From: Symbiodinium natans
Lineage: Eukaryota > Sar > Dinophyceae > Suessiales > Symbiodiniaceae
Direction: 5' to 3'
Length of the DNA stretch: 64,000 bases
NCBI GenBank assembly: GCA_905221605.1
Contig: CAJNDS010000064.1
Coordinates: 74,182 to 138,181, forward strand
In this document: positions 32,031-43,830 of the stretch, piece after piece
Numbering within the stretch: the stretch's first letter is position 1
Layout: every line of letters begins with the position of its first letter
Made by a program: the position numbers and the translations under genes
The notes under the pieces: model-generated
Databases searched by the model: none
Told to the model about the DNA's origin: nothing
The model's input: only the letters and a program-made list of their open reading frames with translations

Positions 32031-33202
32031 ATCCTGCCAAGCAGCCAAAAACTTCGACATCCACCCCCAAGCGGATGTCAGAAACGAGATTTGTGCAGTA
32101 TGCCTTTCCGCTATGGCTCGAACAGCTGTCTCCACTTTCGCCACAAGTGCGGCCGCGGCATCCTTCACAGCTGCATGTTCGGTATCCCGGCTGCTCTTCC
32201 AAACTTCATGTGGATGAGCGCGCTGTAACAAGCTGGCGAAGTGCAAGAGCCGAAAAACGGGCCAGTCTGTCTTGGCGGCCTGTTGCACGGGCCCATAAAT
32301 ATTTACCAGCTGTGCGACGCTGGCCACCTGCTTATGCAGCCGACCTTCTATGTCGCGAAGGAGTACCACGAATATCTGGAGTATATAGCAGGAGATCACC
32401 CCCAAATGGCAGCCAGCTTTGTAGTGGTGTTGCCGATATGCGTCGAAGACGTCGTGCGAGAAATACACAACTTCCTACTAAGCCGATGCGTTTTGTTTCT
32501 GAAGGTTCAAGTCTTCTCAACTACTATCGTGTGCAAGAAAAATCGTTCCAGAGCCGGGGCAGGACCTTCATCGCCGGCAAAGAATGGATCCGCAGCCAGC
32601 GCGCCGAGTACTGCTTGGATAGCGGGCCGTCCGATGGCCTTTTTCAGCACCAGCATGCGGGCGGCTGCATGCGGCTACACCCCGAACCAAGAACTTCCCC
32701 TCCGAGTCTCCGAGTGCCTCAAGTCGAACACAGACTCGTCGGACACCAGCTCATCGACCTTGGGCGTCTGCTGCGAAGACCCGATTGCACACACCATGAG
32801 AAGTCAATTACAGTTAATCAGAGGGGGGGGAGGAGAACAGGAGATACACTTACCGAGAACATTCAAGACATCACTACGTCCAGCATTCAATTCCCAAAGC
32901 TAGGCTATCCGACTAGCTTTCCTGCGCAGTGTCTGCTCAACTTGTGTAGGCACAGAGCAGGTCTAAGTCTTGACCCTATCTCCTTGCTGCGAAACTAGCT
33001 TGTGATTTGTCATCTATTCAAAATCGCGTGCCCTTCCGTCCCTGAATGCCTCCATTTCTTGGGCATATTGCGTGCTCGTCGAAAGGACGCAAACTGAGCC
33101 CTTCACAGCTTCGGACAGCAGCTTCTTGAACTGCGGCCAGTCAAAGACGTCTGGATCACCTGAGGAGAGCGCAGCATGTTTCCTAGGATGTTTCCGGTTC
33201 AC
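32031..33202 (-). CDS. probable N-terminal exons of the glycosyltransferase gene, or a separate gene
   Basis: Protein-like minus-strand exons: SSGDPDVFDWPQFKKLLSEA and STSTQYAQEMEAFRDGR (about 33165-33020); TPKVDELVSDESVFDLRHSE (about 32790-32720); MLVLKKAIGRPAIQAVLGAL and GDEGPAPALERFFLHTIVVE (about 32660-32520); then HLGVISCYILQIFVVLLRDI and VKDAAAALVAKVETAVRAIA (about 32440-32030). The hydrophobic ISCYILQIFVVLL could be a membrane segment. The last exon ends at GGCAG before GATGTCTATT, only about 60 bases from the transferase exon. Function not recognised. Confidence 0.45.
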
Positions 33203-33789
33203 CTACCCTAAGCTTCATCCGGCTGCCAAGCGAACTCAGCCAAGCCAAGCTTCTGTTCCAATTGATGTTCTTCCTGCAGGCACCCAAGCCTTAGATTCTC
33301 GAAATGGCCTTCTGGCTTGCGTAGCCACACTCCTACGTGTTCAATTTGCAGCTGTACAGGAAGGTCTCAAATGTTGGAAGTGCACTGCATTACTGCATGG
33401 ATGAGTTGAGGCGCGGGTGCTGCCCTTCCTCAGCTGCAGGACACACTCAGTGGTGCTGAACACTGGACAATTCCGGACAATTGGACCAGGCCCGTCTCAC
33501 AAGTTGCAGCCGCGATAGAACGTAAGGCTGTGCCAAGCGTCTCTGGAATGAGTCGGGCCAGGAGGTCCAACATTCGGAAGGCCGGCCAGGGGCTTCGCAG
33601 CACAAGGTGGAACCGCGTCGTGTGCTTCGTCTCGTAGCTCAGCACCTGCGCTGGGTGTTGCGTGTCAGCGCCCTTGTCCGGGTTTCTACTGTGAGGGTAT
33701 ATTTCCCCACCTTCGGTGTGGGGTTGCTCGATTTTAAACTCAACTCGTCTCCTCGCCCGGTCTACTCCAAGAGACTCCCTAACCCCAAA

Positions 33790-33910
33790 AACTCCCTGGA
33801 GTGCCCAACCCAGAGACTCCTCCAGAGTCTCCCTGGAGTGCCCAACCCCAGAGTCTCCCCTGAAGTGCCCAACCGCAGAGACTCCCAGAAGTGCCCAACC
33901 CCAATGCAAA
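33790..33910. repeat. degenerate tandem repeat GTGCCCAACCCC / AGAGACTCC
   Basis: Four or five diverged units of 24-36 bases, each with AGTGCCCAACC followed by CAGAGTCTCC or CAGAGACTCC. Open frames run through it on both strands (VGHFRGDSGVGHSRE on the minus strand) but reflect the repeat, not a gene. Confidence 0.75.
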
Positions 33911-34124
33911 TCCCTAAGGTGGGGGATGTTCACAGTAGAATAATTTCTTTTGCTGGCTGCGCCTCGCCTTATGCCGTTTGCCTTCGCGACTTTCTTGTAA
34001 TCATGCTGCGCCTTGCGTTCTTGTTTTGCCTTTCCTGCCCCCGTAATGCTGAGGGTGCCGTTTTGTTGTGCTGGATGCTGAAGGTTCTTCTTTTGTGCTG
34101 CCCAGTTGGTTTGCCTTGATCCCC

Positions 34125-34285
34125 AGAACAACCAACCTCCAGGGCTTTGGGGCTCCAGGGTCTGAGGGTTTATGGCAAAACGATAAGCTATAGGGTTTAA
34201 GGTTTAGTGGGGAAATCGCTTAGGGTAGGCTTGTGTTTGAGTTGTATGCACGTCTGGCTTCAGGGTAGGCTTGTCTTTGGAGGAC
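34125..34285. repeat. degenerate telomere-like GGGTTT sequence
   Basis: The plus strand has GGGTTTATGG, TATAGGGTTTAAGGTTTAG, CTTAGGGTAGGCTTG and CAGGGTAGGCTTG. GGGTAGGCTTGT is itself repeated 45 bases apart. This resembles the decayed telomere-type sequence at 26.4 kb. Confidence 0.5.
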
Positions 34286-34809
34286 GACCCCAAGCCAAAA
34301 ACAACTGGACTCCAGGCCTTGGATCCCCTCATTTGGCAACAAAACTTTAGTGCTTTGTTAGGTTCAAAGGATGCTTGCGGCCGTGGCTGGGCTCCTGCGA
34401 AGCTTTGGATTGGCGTTGCCATATAGAGCACCCCGTTCCAATCATCTTGCTCAGTGCTTGTTGGGTTACAGAGTCTGGCTCGTGAAGCGAAAACAGAACA
34501 CGCTTATGCAAAACAGGTCTTGGTTGGGTTGGCGGAGGCCGGGCACCTCACTTGCAACCACCTTGTCAGGGGGGCAGGGGGATAGGGGACTGGGAGCATA
34601 AGAGAAAAACAGCATGATGAAATCCATCTTGAGAGTAGCCACAGAAACGCTAGCATGACAGTTGCACTTTGGCATTTGGAGCATAAGAAAACGAGAGAAT
34701 AAGAAAAACAAACATGGAGCACAAGAAGTCAAACAATCCTCGTGGATTCAGCCCCCCTTATCTAGTCACCCTCTGTTACATGCACGGGCTTCTGAGTCAA
34801 ACAAGTCTT

Positions 34810-35749
34810 GTTTGAATCTGAGCGGCTGTCATCTGTCCCAGCAGATCCTCATCCAAAGAGCCAGCGCACCTGCACCGAACACTTTCAAGGCAGGTTTCCA
34901 CATTTTCCCGAGAATGCAGGGTTCTTTCTTCTGAGAAAAGTGCGTGTGGGCAGTGTTTCCTCCACGTGGCACAGAATTTCAACAATGGAGTCAGGGCAGG
35001 CGCTGCTTCTTCGCTCCTCCCCTTTCCCCCTGAATTGCGCTGTGGACGCCGTAGTCACTGAGCTCCGTGCTCCAGCGCTTGCTCTGCATCTGCTCCCCTG
35101 AGAAGCCTTGTCTCTGAAAGATCAGCTCTGGCAGCCCGGTCTGACTGCGCGCATGTGTTCAACTGATTAAGCACGTAGGGCTTCACTCATCACAAACTAT
35201 AACAATAGCAGGTCCAAGATGCAAGATACAATTGGTGGCCAGCCTGCAGTTGTGGCAGTTGTGCAAACATCCTGGCGCAAGCACCTGCTGCTGCCCATCT
35301 CGCGACCTGCAGAAGCGAGGTGCACGAGCTAGGGTTCCGACCACGCCAGCTTGCCAGGCTCACAATACGGCCTCGGGGAAGCTTGGCCCGCACATGCAAC
35401 GAACATCATCGTCGCGAATGCAGGAACGCTGTGGACGCTCTGCAATCTCTACATGAGGCCTGGCATGTCTTCGAACAAAGACAAAGTGCGAGAGCGGGCG
35501 AGTGTAGGATGGGCACAAGCAGTCGAATGCCCCGAGCCTTGCCAGAACGGCTGGGGCCAGGCCCTGCATGACTTCGACGCGGCCATCAGCCGACCACTCT
35601 TCGAAGGCCGCCCACGCTTTCTCCTGCAGCCGTTTGCATTGGCAACATCTGACTGCTGGAGCCTTCTTCAGACCCTGAAACAAACAACAACCCCTCGAAA
35701 TCGCATCTTGGCAACTCTTCGTTTCGTATCCGTTCCCTGAATCGGCCAA
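34810..35749 (-). CDS. unknown gene, candidate exons
   Basis: Protein-like minus-strand stretches: CQCKRLQEKAWAAFEEWSAD and GRVEVMQGLAPAVLARLGAF (about 35640-35520), followed by HVEIAERPQRSCIRDDD; MQSKRWSTELSDYGVHSAIQ (about 35090-35030); ENVETCLESVRCRCAGSLDE (about 34910-34850). The first holds CC..C, a possible Cys pair. No family recognised; whether all belong together is unclear. Confidence 0.35.
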
Positions 35750-35856
35750 ACCCTACAGTCCCCACCCGAGTACAGTTCGGCCCAACACCAAGGAAGCAAG
35801 GGAGAGAAAGGCAGAGGAAGAAGTTGAGGCTTGAAGTTCCGAAGGGGGCATCTGAA

Positions 35857-36700
35857 TTATTCGGGGCATCCGGGCTTGTTCGCACTTCCGGGTGAGTCGA
35901 CACCGGGCCGGGGAAGGTAAAGGATCTGTTGAATGGTCGCCAATACCTGGTATACATTGCAGCCATAAGGGAACATCGAGGGGACGGTATGTTCGAAGTT
36001 CCTCTGCGGACTGCTTGTTTCGGACAGCTTTTTTCTGCTTGGAACTCGCGAAGCTTCAGCAGCAGTTTTGGCAGCTGCCGCCATCACTGGGAATAATGCG
36101 CTTTCGCGTCTTGTAGCCATTGGAACACGCGCGTGGCCAGCTGCTGCTCTGCCTGGCAGACGCACTTGTTCCAAAAAGGGGCCCCCCAGAAGACCGCAAG
36201 TCCATTTGCAAAGAAAAACCAGGTGCATTCTTTTCCGTGTACTGACCTCGGTGCGCTTGTCGGGGTGCCATTCTCGAAACCTGATTCGGAATCCAGCCCC
36301 TCTGGCCGTAACTACGATTAGTACACGAGACCGACGAGATTTGTGGATCACAGCAAGCCTGTAAACAGCAAGCCACTTCTCACTGCTCGTCACTACAAAG
36401 CACGCACGAGGCCAAAGTTTGCGGGGGGAAGCCAAAGGGTCAGCCAGGTTGCATTTGTCGTAGCAACCTTTGTGCCTCATTTCCATCTCCTGCAGAGTCT
36501 AGGCGCGAGCGCAGGCCGCGCACCTCCGCCAAATTCCCCATGATTCAACATGCCGTAACATGCCGCATCAGCAACTGGTGGAAAATCTTGTGTTGCCATG
36601 TGCTGGCACGTAGCCTCCAGAGGTGAAAGTCGACTCTCCAATTCAGCTGAGGGGCCGCCTCCGCGGCCTCGTCCATCGGCACCCCTGGCACACCTTTGCA
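35857..36700 (-). CDS. unknown gene, candidate exons
   Basis: Near 36680-36545 the minus strand encodes MDEAAEAAPQLNWRVDFHLW and RASTWQHKIFHQLLMRHVTA; ATG at 36681 is a plausible start. A 209-codon open frame follows (36486-35857), with EKWLAVYRLAVIHKSRRSRV and LIVVTARGAGFRIRFREWHP. It may contain intron sequence. No family recognised. Confidence 0.35.
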
Positions 36701-36899
36701 GAAGAACAAGATGCGAAAGTGCATATGGCAGCGGGAGCCAGTCCACTGACATGAGCCTGCTGTGCTTGTACTCAGGCTACTCAGGATGAGGCCTTCTTTT
36801 AGACACGATTGCCCCAAAGCGAGAGCTTCGGGCGGCTCATGGTGAAGAGGGTGGAACAGCACAGGTCTACAGTCGACCCCAAACCAACCTCCAACCACC

Positions 36900-37510
36900 C
36901 TCCATAGCAGTAAAACAATTAAAAAAGTGGTCGATGACAGGCAAATCCGAATCAAGCTTCAGAAGGTCATTTTTGCCGGCAAGTTTGGCGCCCCCCCCAA
37001 CCTTGCCTGCCAATGCCTTGCTGCCTGCCATCGGTGTCGCACCCGCACCTGGAGGTTTGCTTCCGAGCAGCCCAAACCGTGGTCATCGAACCAAAGCCAA
37101 CTTGCTGCAGAAGTGTCAGCAACATTTCAGTGCAAATTTGATGTCGCTCTGCCTCCTCCGTACCCGCAAGGGCTGGGCGTAGAGTTTTTTTGTCGTGGCG
37201 GATATGCCGTTGCTGACACGGCTGACACCCATCTCCACGCAACAAGGCCATCTGGGACCGGTCCTCGCGAGAACACAACCGCACAGAGATGCCACGCTGC
37301 GGCTGCACGCGGTCACGCGGACTCGCAGACCATCCGGCTTTGAAAACAAGAGGCCTCTCTGTTGGACTTGTAGTTTGATGGTTGCCTTGGATGTGACGCC
37401 AGACGCGTGCTGAATTGACGAGGGAACAAAACAATGAACACGAAGAAAAGACGCACCTCTGCAACTGAGGCTTAGGCCAACCGACCCCATTGATTCAGCT
37501 CCCAAAGTAC
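36900..37510. other. no clear gene
   Basis: Overlapping open frames on both strands, none clearly protein-like. No repeat of note. Confidence 0.3.
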
Positions 37511-37751
37511 ACGCTGTTCGGGCATCTCTTCCTTAGAAATGAAGCACAAGGCTTACCGTCCTCCAATGTGGTTTGGTGACGTCCGGGGACCCGTTTAGGT
37601 GCCGAGAGGCCATTTGCACCAGCATCGAAGCAAGCGGATTTCCTGTCAGGCGGCAAACGTTTGACAGCGGTGGAGAGTGGGCAGCCCAGCACCCACACGC
37701 TGCGACGAAGACAAGAAGACACTCAAGAACCAACGGGTGCCAGAAAGGGAT

Positions 37752-37961
37752 TCAGGGATGACCTTCGCAATGAAGCTCTGTCAGCTGCCGCAGCTGCTTG
37801 AAACTCGTCGGCAAGCCCATCAGCTCGTTGCTGGCCAAGCCTCTCTGTTTCTGTAACGCACGCCCCGACGAAAAAAAAAAAACAGCGACGAAATCAAGCC
37901 CAGCCGACTTGGATGCCGCCATGCTTCTTAGCCACTTCAAAGCTGGTAGGCTTCCTGAAGT

Positions 37962-38003
<42 letters not shown>

Positions 38004-40951
38004 GAAACAATCGGAAACAACCCCCCGCAGTCTGTAAACTTCGATTCATGCAGTCCATGCAACAGAGCGGATACGGGACTCGTTCACCTATTGACTAGGC
38101 CGCAGCAGACAGCCCGGACTGCAAGCCAAGACTCCAAAATCTCTTGGAAGTGACAGCAGCCGATTCATCGCAAAGTCTGCATGAATTAGAGACAGAAGTC
38201 CGCCCAATCCATCCTGGGTACGCGAGATTGGACCAAAAGAACCCAACCGACCCAAAACCTCGAATTATGCTTCAAGCTGGCTCACAACCACGTTGAGTCA
38301 AGAGTAGCAGGCAGCATGGTGAGGCAGTTCTTGCTCAAGTCCAGCTTGCGCAGACTTCTCAGGCAGGCGAAGCCTGGCGGGAGTTCCTGCAGCTTGTTGC
38401 TGGATGCATCCAACCTCGGAGGCTGCACACGACAAAAAAGCGTGCACCCAAGGCTGAATTACAGAGGGGTCAAAAGAACACAATATGTGAGCAAAAAGGA
38501 GCTTTCACAAAAGCACGGGCACTGCTGCAAGCAGTGCAGGCCGCCGATCTCTGGAAGCTTCGTCAGCCTCGAAAAAGAGATGGTTTTTGAGGAGGAGCAA
38601 CGTAGTACATAGCTCTGCACCGCAGTTTTACTTACAGTCTTACAGTTCTTTTCGTACAGCAATCTTTACATTCATTCACGGCCCAGATGCTCGTTCTGCG
38701 ACAGCAGCAATGACTCGAGGCCTGTCAGGCCGCCCAGGTCCGGCAACGTTGTGATTCGGTTGTTTGCGACGTCGATGTTCTTCACCCCCCGCAGGTGTGT
38801 CAAAGTGGAGTTCAACTCCCGCAGCTGCCACCCAGACAGTGACAGCTTCCCATCACTGAGCATGTCAGGCACGTGCTCCTGCGCTCTCGAATGGGACTCT
38901 GCCAGCTGTCGGCAAGGCTCGATATGCGGAACAGAATGCGATATGTGCCGTATGCCAAAATCAAAAAAGCACAGCGTCGGCAAAGACGGCGCAACTATGA
39001 CAAAGACTCCTGTCTGTGATAATCAGCTGATGATTTCGTGTGCTTGATTGTGCCTGTGCACGCCTGCAGGCCCGGCAAGCTCCGCAACGCGCCCGCGCTT
39101 TTCAGCAGCCAAAGGCTTAGCCAATCTGGGTGTTTGCTTGCATGATGCCTTGCTTGCTTCCGGATTTCTCAAGCCATGGTCGCAAAAACGTCGGAGCAAA
39201 ACAATACAGCATCACAACATGGCCATGCCAGAAAATTCTGCCCAGGAGGCAACACCTGACATATGGGATTTCCCTGCAAATCCAAGGTGTGTAATGCCAG
39301 GAACTCTGCGAATCGCACTGGGAGCCGCTCGATCCTTGCTTGCGGAATAAGGAAAACTTGAGGAACGGGGTTGTGACTTGAGAATCGTAAGCCAAACCAA
39401 ACCTCCACACGCGACTCCTTGTGACTTGATAAACGAGACGGGGCATGTTTCAAGATTGCTGTTTCATGTCAAACGAGTCCTCGCCAAGCTGCCTGTTGTT
39501 TGGCGCGATCAGCTTGCGCAAGGATGGCATCACGCCGAAACTGAGTGACACGATGCAGTTGTTGCCCACGTCCAGCGTCTGCAAACAAGTGAGGTTGCCG
39601 AGGGCTGTCGGCAATTCCATGATCCAGTTGTGGGCAATGTCCAGGTGTTGTAAAGTCGTCAAGGTGCAGATTTCGAGAGGCAAAGCCTGCTCTGGATGGG
39701 TTGGGTGCTGCGCATGTTGATGGCGGAATACATCTCATGAGCCATGTTAGCATCATGTTTGAAGAGTGTGGCGGACATTCTATCCAATCGCGGACCTCCA
39801 GCATGTTGTGCGCCAGCTGACAGCCTCTGAGAGAGGAGCATTTCCCAATGTCTGGCGGCAGTTGCGTGACCTTCACAGCCAAACGCAAGCCCAAGCAACG
39901 CCAGTCACCAGGTGAGCCAACACAACTAACTAAAAAGAAGGGAAAAAGCAGAGCTCAGAAATTTCAAGGTACGTACCTGGTTTCCTGCGGCCCAAAGGCT
40001 GCACAGCCCTTGCAAGCACCCAATGGAGTTTGGCAGAATTTGCAGCCGATTCTGCGTGACGTCCAATTCCTGCAACGGCAAATCTTCGAAGCCCTCCTTG
40101 GTGTTCAGCTGCTTTCACCCAAGGCATAGAAGAAACGAGAACTCCGAAAACTCATGTGGCGAGTGCTGCCAAAGGACTGGCAGCTCTGACAGCAAGTTCT
40201 TCGTTGCCTTCAGCCTCGAAAATGTCAAATGCACAGAATTTATGACACAAAAGCAGTTTGGCGCGCAGCCCCGAAGGCTCGAAGCGTCTGCCGGGGTGTC
40301 CTTTGTTCCCTTTTGTGTCCCAGTTGGGCCATTTGAGCATTTCTTAACTGCTCTCAGAAGACTGAGCCCAAGGAGCACAAGCAAACTCCTCCACTGCCCA
40401 AGAGGAGACGGCAACCGGCCAAGCCTCGGAGTGGGGCTGTATTGGGCTGTATCCTCACTAGAGTCACTAGAGTCTCTAGGGCACAATGTCAAGCAGCGGA
40501 ATTTTCACACAATGAAAATGCACGGAGCCCAGCTGCTTGTTTTCGGAGATGTTGAGATGCGTCAAAGATGCCAAGTTGAGGATTGCTTCTGGCAACACCT
40601 CGATGCAGTTGGCCTCAGCTCTGGGAACGATAATACCTCTGCTTTGAATCGGAGGGGCGTGCAGGGCCGTGCAGGGCCGTGCATGGCCAAGCAGCTGAAA
40701 GATCAAGGAGTCGGAGGCCGGAGAGCTTGCCTAGGACATGTGCTGACGGCTGGAGAGCTTGATTTGCCTTCTGACCTGTGAGAATTCATGCTCCAAGTGG
40801 CCTATGCTCACGGGAAGGCATTGAAGTTGTGACCGGTTCAGCCGGAGGATCTCCAAGCCTCCGAGGTCCCCAATTCGAGATGGAAGTTCAAGCAATTCCA
40901 CAGAGGCAATCCTTGCATTGCAGCGTCTCAGTGTCAACAGCTCCAGCATGG
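37752..40951 (-). CDS. leucine-rich repeat protein, many short exons
   Basis: A series of minus-strand exons each carrying one or two LRRs of the typical 23-residue type, a protein-interaction solenoid. Exons seen: 40951-40776 (LEILRLNRSQLQCLPVSIG; acceptor TTTGCAG, donor GTCAGA); about 40635-40505 (LTHLNISENKQLG); about 40085-39982 (LQELDVTQNRLQILPNSIG, donor GTACGT); about 39895-39790 (VTQLPPDIGKCSSLRGCQLA); about 39685-39450 (LQHLDIAHNWIMELPTALG, LQTLDVGNNCIVSLSFG); about 39330-39240 (LHTLDLQGNPICQVLPPG); 38878-38680 (VKNIDVANNRITTLPDLGG, LESLLLSQNEHLGR); about 38422-38288 (LDASSNKLQELPPGFACLRS, LRKLDLSKNCLTMLPA); about 37850-37755 (LASNELMGLPTSFKQLRQLT). No kinase, TIR or membrane segment seen. 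The 5' and 3' ends are not fixed; the repeat class is certain, the role unknown. Confidence 0.85.
37963..38001. repeat. AGC trinucleotide microsatellite
   Basis: Thirteen AGC units in a row, in a probable intron of the leucine-rich repeat gene. Confidence 0.95.
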
Positions 40952-41038
40952 CTGCAAAGAAGAAGGAACAAATGTCCATGTTTGACTGTCGAGATGCTCG
41001 AGCTGCCTCCTGTCTCGCAGCTCCTGCGGGGCTGACCC

Positions 41039-41520
41039 TTAGATCCCCCTTTTTTGCTCTTTCATTCTTTCATGGGGCCTGGGGGACGAGCCCCCGATCA
41101 ACCTGCGCACCCCCACTGTGGACAGTGGTGGCGAGTGTTTCCGGAAACTTGGGGAGGGAGATATCCTGACCCCCATTACTGCCCCCCTCTGCGTCAGTCC
41201 ATCCCCAAGTTCCAGCCTGTGTACTTGCATCCCCTTCGAGTGGTGCCCGAGGCAAAATCGATCCCCCCTCCCCCTCCCCCTCTCTCTTTCTTTCTTTCTT
41301 TCTTTGGGGCATGGAGCGGGTGGCATGGCATGATGCACCAACCTCTTTCCAAAGATCGACCATCGGCCCAGCAAGCCATGTTTGGAATTCGGAGGGAATG
41401 CAGCTTTATTTGCGTGGCGAAGAACTTGGTTTTGGCCTGGCCTGCTTATAGCTTTAACCGTCAGCTCAACACTCTGCCTCCACACGCTTCATGTGACTGC
41501 GCCACGGGAAAGTTTTTAGG
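41039..41520. other. intergenic stretch with TTTC repeat
   Basis: No convincing gene. Plus-strand CCCCCTCCCCCTCTCTTTC is followed by about five TTTC units at 41287-41305. Confidence 0.5.
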
Positions 41521-41524
41521 AAAC

Positions 41525-42475
41525 CTAAAGTCCCTCACCACTTTCCCACCATGCGTCCTCGAAGGTCCTCGCCCCAGCTGCACGCAAAAAGCCCTGCTCG
41601 AGTCCATCCTGCTGAGAGTCCGCCTTAGTCCCAGCCATCTCGGAACTAACTTGCGTTCTAACTTGCGCTCCGTCGATGCCGCCGCGCAGCCCCTCGCTTC
41701 TTCTCTTGCTCTTCGAGCTCATCAAAGTCCATGGCGGCGCAGACAAGCGCAGAAGAGCTTGGGGCAACAAAGCTACTTCAACAACATGTGCAATGCAAAA
41801 CCTGGTGAACCTCCCTGTTACACCAGAGGCCGGCTCAGTTTTGATCGACACAACATGCAACTCCTCGGCGATTCCTTTCGTGATGCTGAAGAGAACCTTC
41901 TCCAAAACACCGCCCAGCTCATGCATCAGGTGCCTCGGACCATGCATTAAATGCATTGTCGGAGCAGCGCTCTCAGCACAACCGCAGCCTGGTTCTCCAA
42001 AAGATCATCCCAAGAACTCAAGCGCCCCGAACGCTCCCGACCCCTCCATGTCTTAAGTGCCAAAGCTGCAAGAGCATGTCCGACTCAGCAGATTCGATGC
42101 AATCATCATCCTCGAAGTTGTCCAAGGAAAGCTGCTGCAACGCGGGTGTCGAGGATGATTCCACTGGCACATGGCCTGCAAAGGCTCCACGTGCATGCCC
42201 ACGAATGTATTGTGTATAGATGCAATTGGGTGGAGTTGGTCGGAGATGGTTGGAGTGGGTGCATTTTGCGCAAGGCCACGGCCTCATGACTGTCCCCTGC
42301 AGGCCGACATGTACAAAAGCTCTATTGCTGGGGTCTCTCGAAGTGAAAGGTTGACAGTGCGCCCTGACATCGGCGAAACTCGTCAACGTCAAAGCGAAGC
42401 TTGCATTCAGTCGCCTGAAACTGCCCAGACCACCAGCAACCTGCACAGGCATGCTGAACAAACGCCACAGCAAAG
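41525..42475 (-). CDS. unknown gene, candidate exons
   Basis: Protein-like minus-strand stretches: ALQQLSLDNFEDDDCIESAE and SDMLLQLWHLRH (about 42165-42050); ELGGVLEKVLFSITKGIAEE and LHVVSIKTEPASGVTG (about 41925-41815); and around 41735 MDFDELEEQEKKRGAARRHR, where GCCGCC-ATG is a good start context, in a frame different from SSKSKRRSEGLRGGIDGAQV over the same bases. Acidic and basic charged clusters are visible. No family recognised; two genes may meet here. Confidence 0.4.
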
Positions 42476-42513
42476 CTGGAAAGCACTAGGACTAGGGCTG
42501 TTGTGGCCGCCAC
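42322..42513 (-). CDS. candidate exon with signal-peptide-like start
   Basis: Minus-strand stretch AATTALVLVLSSFAVAFVQH followed by ACAGCWW, then KLRFDVDEFRRCQGALS. The first part has the hydrophobic core and small-residue end of a signal peptide, but the codon at its start is GTG, so the true start would lie elsewhere. Could be a chance frame. Confidence 0.25.
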   Translation of the reverse strand: MAATTALVLVLSSFAVAFVQHACAGCWWSGQFQATECKLRFDVDEFRRCQGALSTFHFERPQQ

Positions 42514-43044
42514 GTGTGTGCTCCTGAAGCTTGTGTGACGGAGCAGTCTTGCCTAAGGACGAAAGCTGCTGTAGTTGCCAGACGTGCGCTGCGCACCATC
42601 GGACGAGCAGGCTGGCTCAGAACTGGCTAGCGGCTAGTTTGGTTCTTTGGTGCGGGTGCGGGGATACGATGTGAGGGCGACACATTGTGATGCAATCAGA
42701 GTCACTGGGACACTATCCATGCGACTGTCCCTTTTTGGTGCACACAGCCTTCCTCATTTACAACTACTTGGTGCCATGTGCGCCGTATTCAGTATGAAGA
42801 CCAGCACAATCTTGGGACACATTTTTTTGCGGCTCGGATGTTGCCCAAGTCCTTCTTTGAGCCTTTGCGAAGACAACCTTTGCACAAGGACCCGTGTGCT
42901 TCTGCACCGCTTCTTGACCTGCTTCGCTGATTTAGCAAAAACAAGGCCAGTAGACAGACTCACAACGAACCCTTGTTTTTTGGGGGGTTGGAAGTACACG
43001 GCAGGTGACAGCGCCGGCTCTGCTGCCCTCAGCTCGTGGCATCA

Positions 43045-43235
43045 GCTACTCTCCCCAGGTCTTCTGTGATCGGCACGCCGCCGCGCCCAGCAATGAAAGC
43101 ATATCCTGCCGACAAACCCACGGTGCATGTTGAAATGTAGCTGAAAAGCCCAGACAGAATTGAAGCTGATGCGGCAGAAGTGCATCCTTTCCAAGCAGCA
43201 GCCAGTGCAAGCGTGGTTGAACGCACATTGACAAA
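43045..43235 (-). CDS. candidate exon with membrane segment
   Basis: Minus-strand stretch encoding TTLALAAAWKGCTSAASASI and LSGLFSYISTCTVGLSAGYA, then FIAGRGGVPITEDLG just before a GTAG-rich end. The Ala/Gly/Ser-rich hydrophobic parts look like one or two membrane helices. No family recognised. Confidence 0.3.
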
Positions 43236-43659
43236 GGCTGTGCATGCGAACGAAATAATTAGCTACGTTGAGGTGCGTCTCCTTTAGTTTTGTGGTGCTG
43301 TGCCTGGCAATGTGTTGACATCCCACTCGGCCAGTGAGTCTGAACATCTTTGAAATCTATTCGGGAAACCTGGAAGTCGTGGTGGCCATCTTGAACCAGT
43401 CCCTAAGTCCCCTGAGTAGAATCCCGGTCTCCACCTTCTCCTTCAGCGAGAACCGGGAAGAGCGACGCATGGACCAAGGACAATGCTTGCAGACTCTCCT
43501 GCTCAGCAATGCTGTTCGCAAGTTCGCAAGCGATACATGCGGATCCTCATGTGGGCTCCTGGTCTGCTCCGCCTTTCAGTGCAACCAAGACCACCTTCAC
43601 ATGTCTAGCACGCCCTCGCGTCTACCATTTTCTATGCCATGAACACATTCATGCTTGGC

Positions 43660-43830
43660 CAGGCGCTGTATCCAACGCCACGTCCTGCAAGTCCTGTCAA
43701 CGCAAGGTGGAGTACGACACAGGCGAAGCCATGGCACACGTTTGTGTACCAGCATCCTTCTTCAATTGGTCCGGCGCTTTTTTGTAGGATCTGGCGAAGA
43801 TCACCTGCTCACAAGACATGGGGAAAGAGC
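43660..43830 (-). CDS. candidate exon, unknown
   Basis: Minus-strand stretch encoding CEQVIFARSYKKAPDQLKKD and AGTQTCAMASPVSYSTLR. Protein-like but short, with no domain recognised. Confidence 0.25.

Noticed and set aside
32075-32998. 307-codon plus-strand open frame
   Set aside because: It is the antisense shadow of several protein-like minus-strand exons upstream of the glycosyltransferase; its own composition (Arg/Ser-rich) is typical of a shadow.
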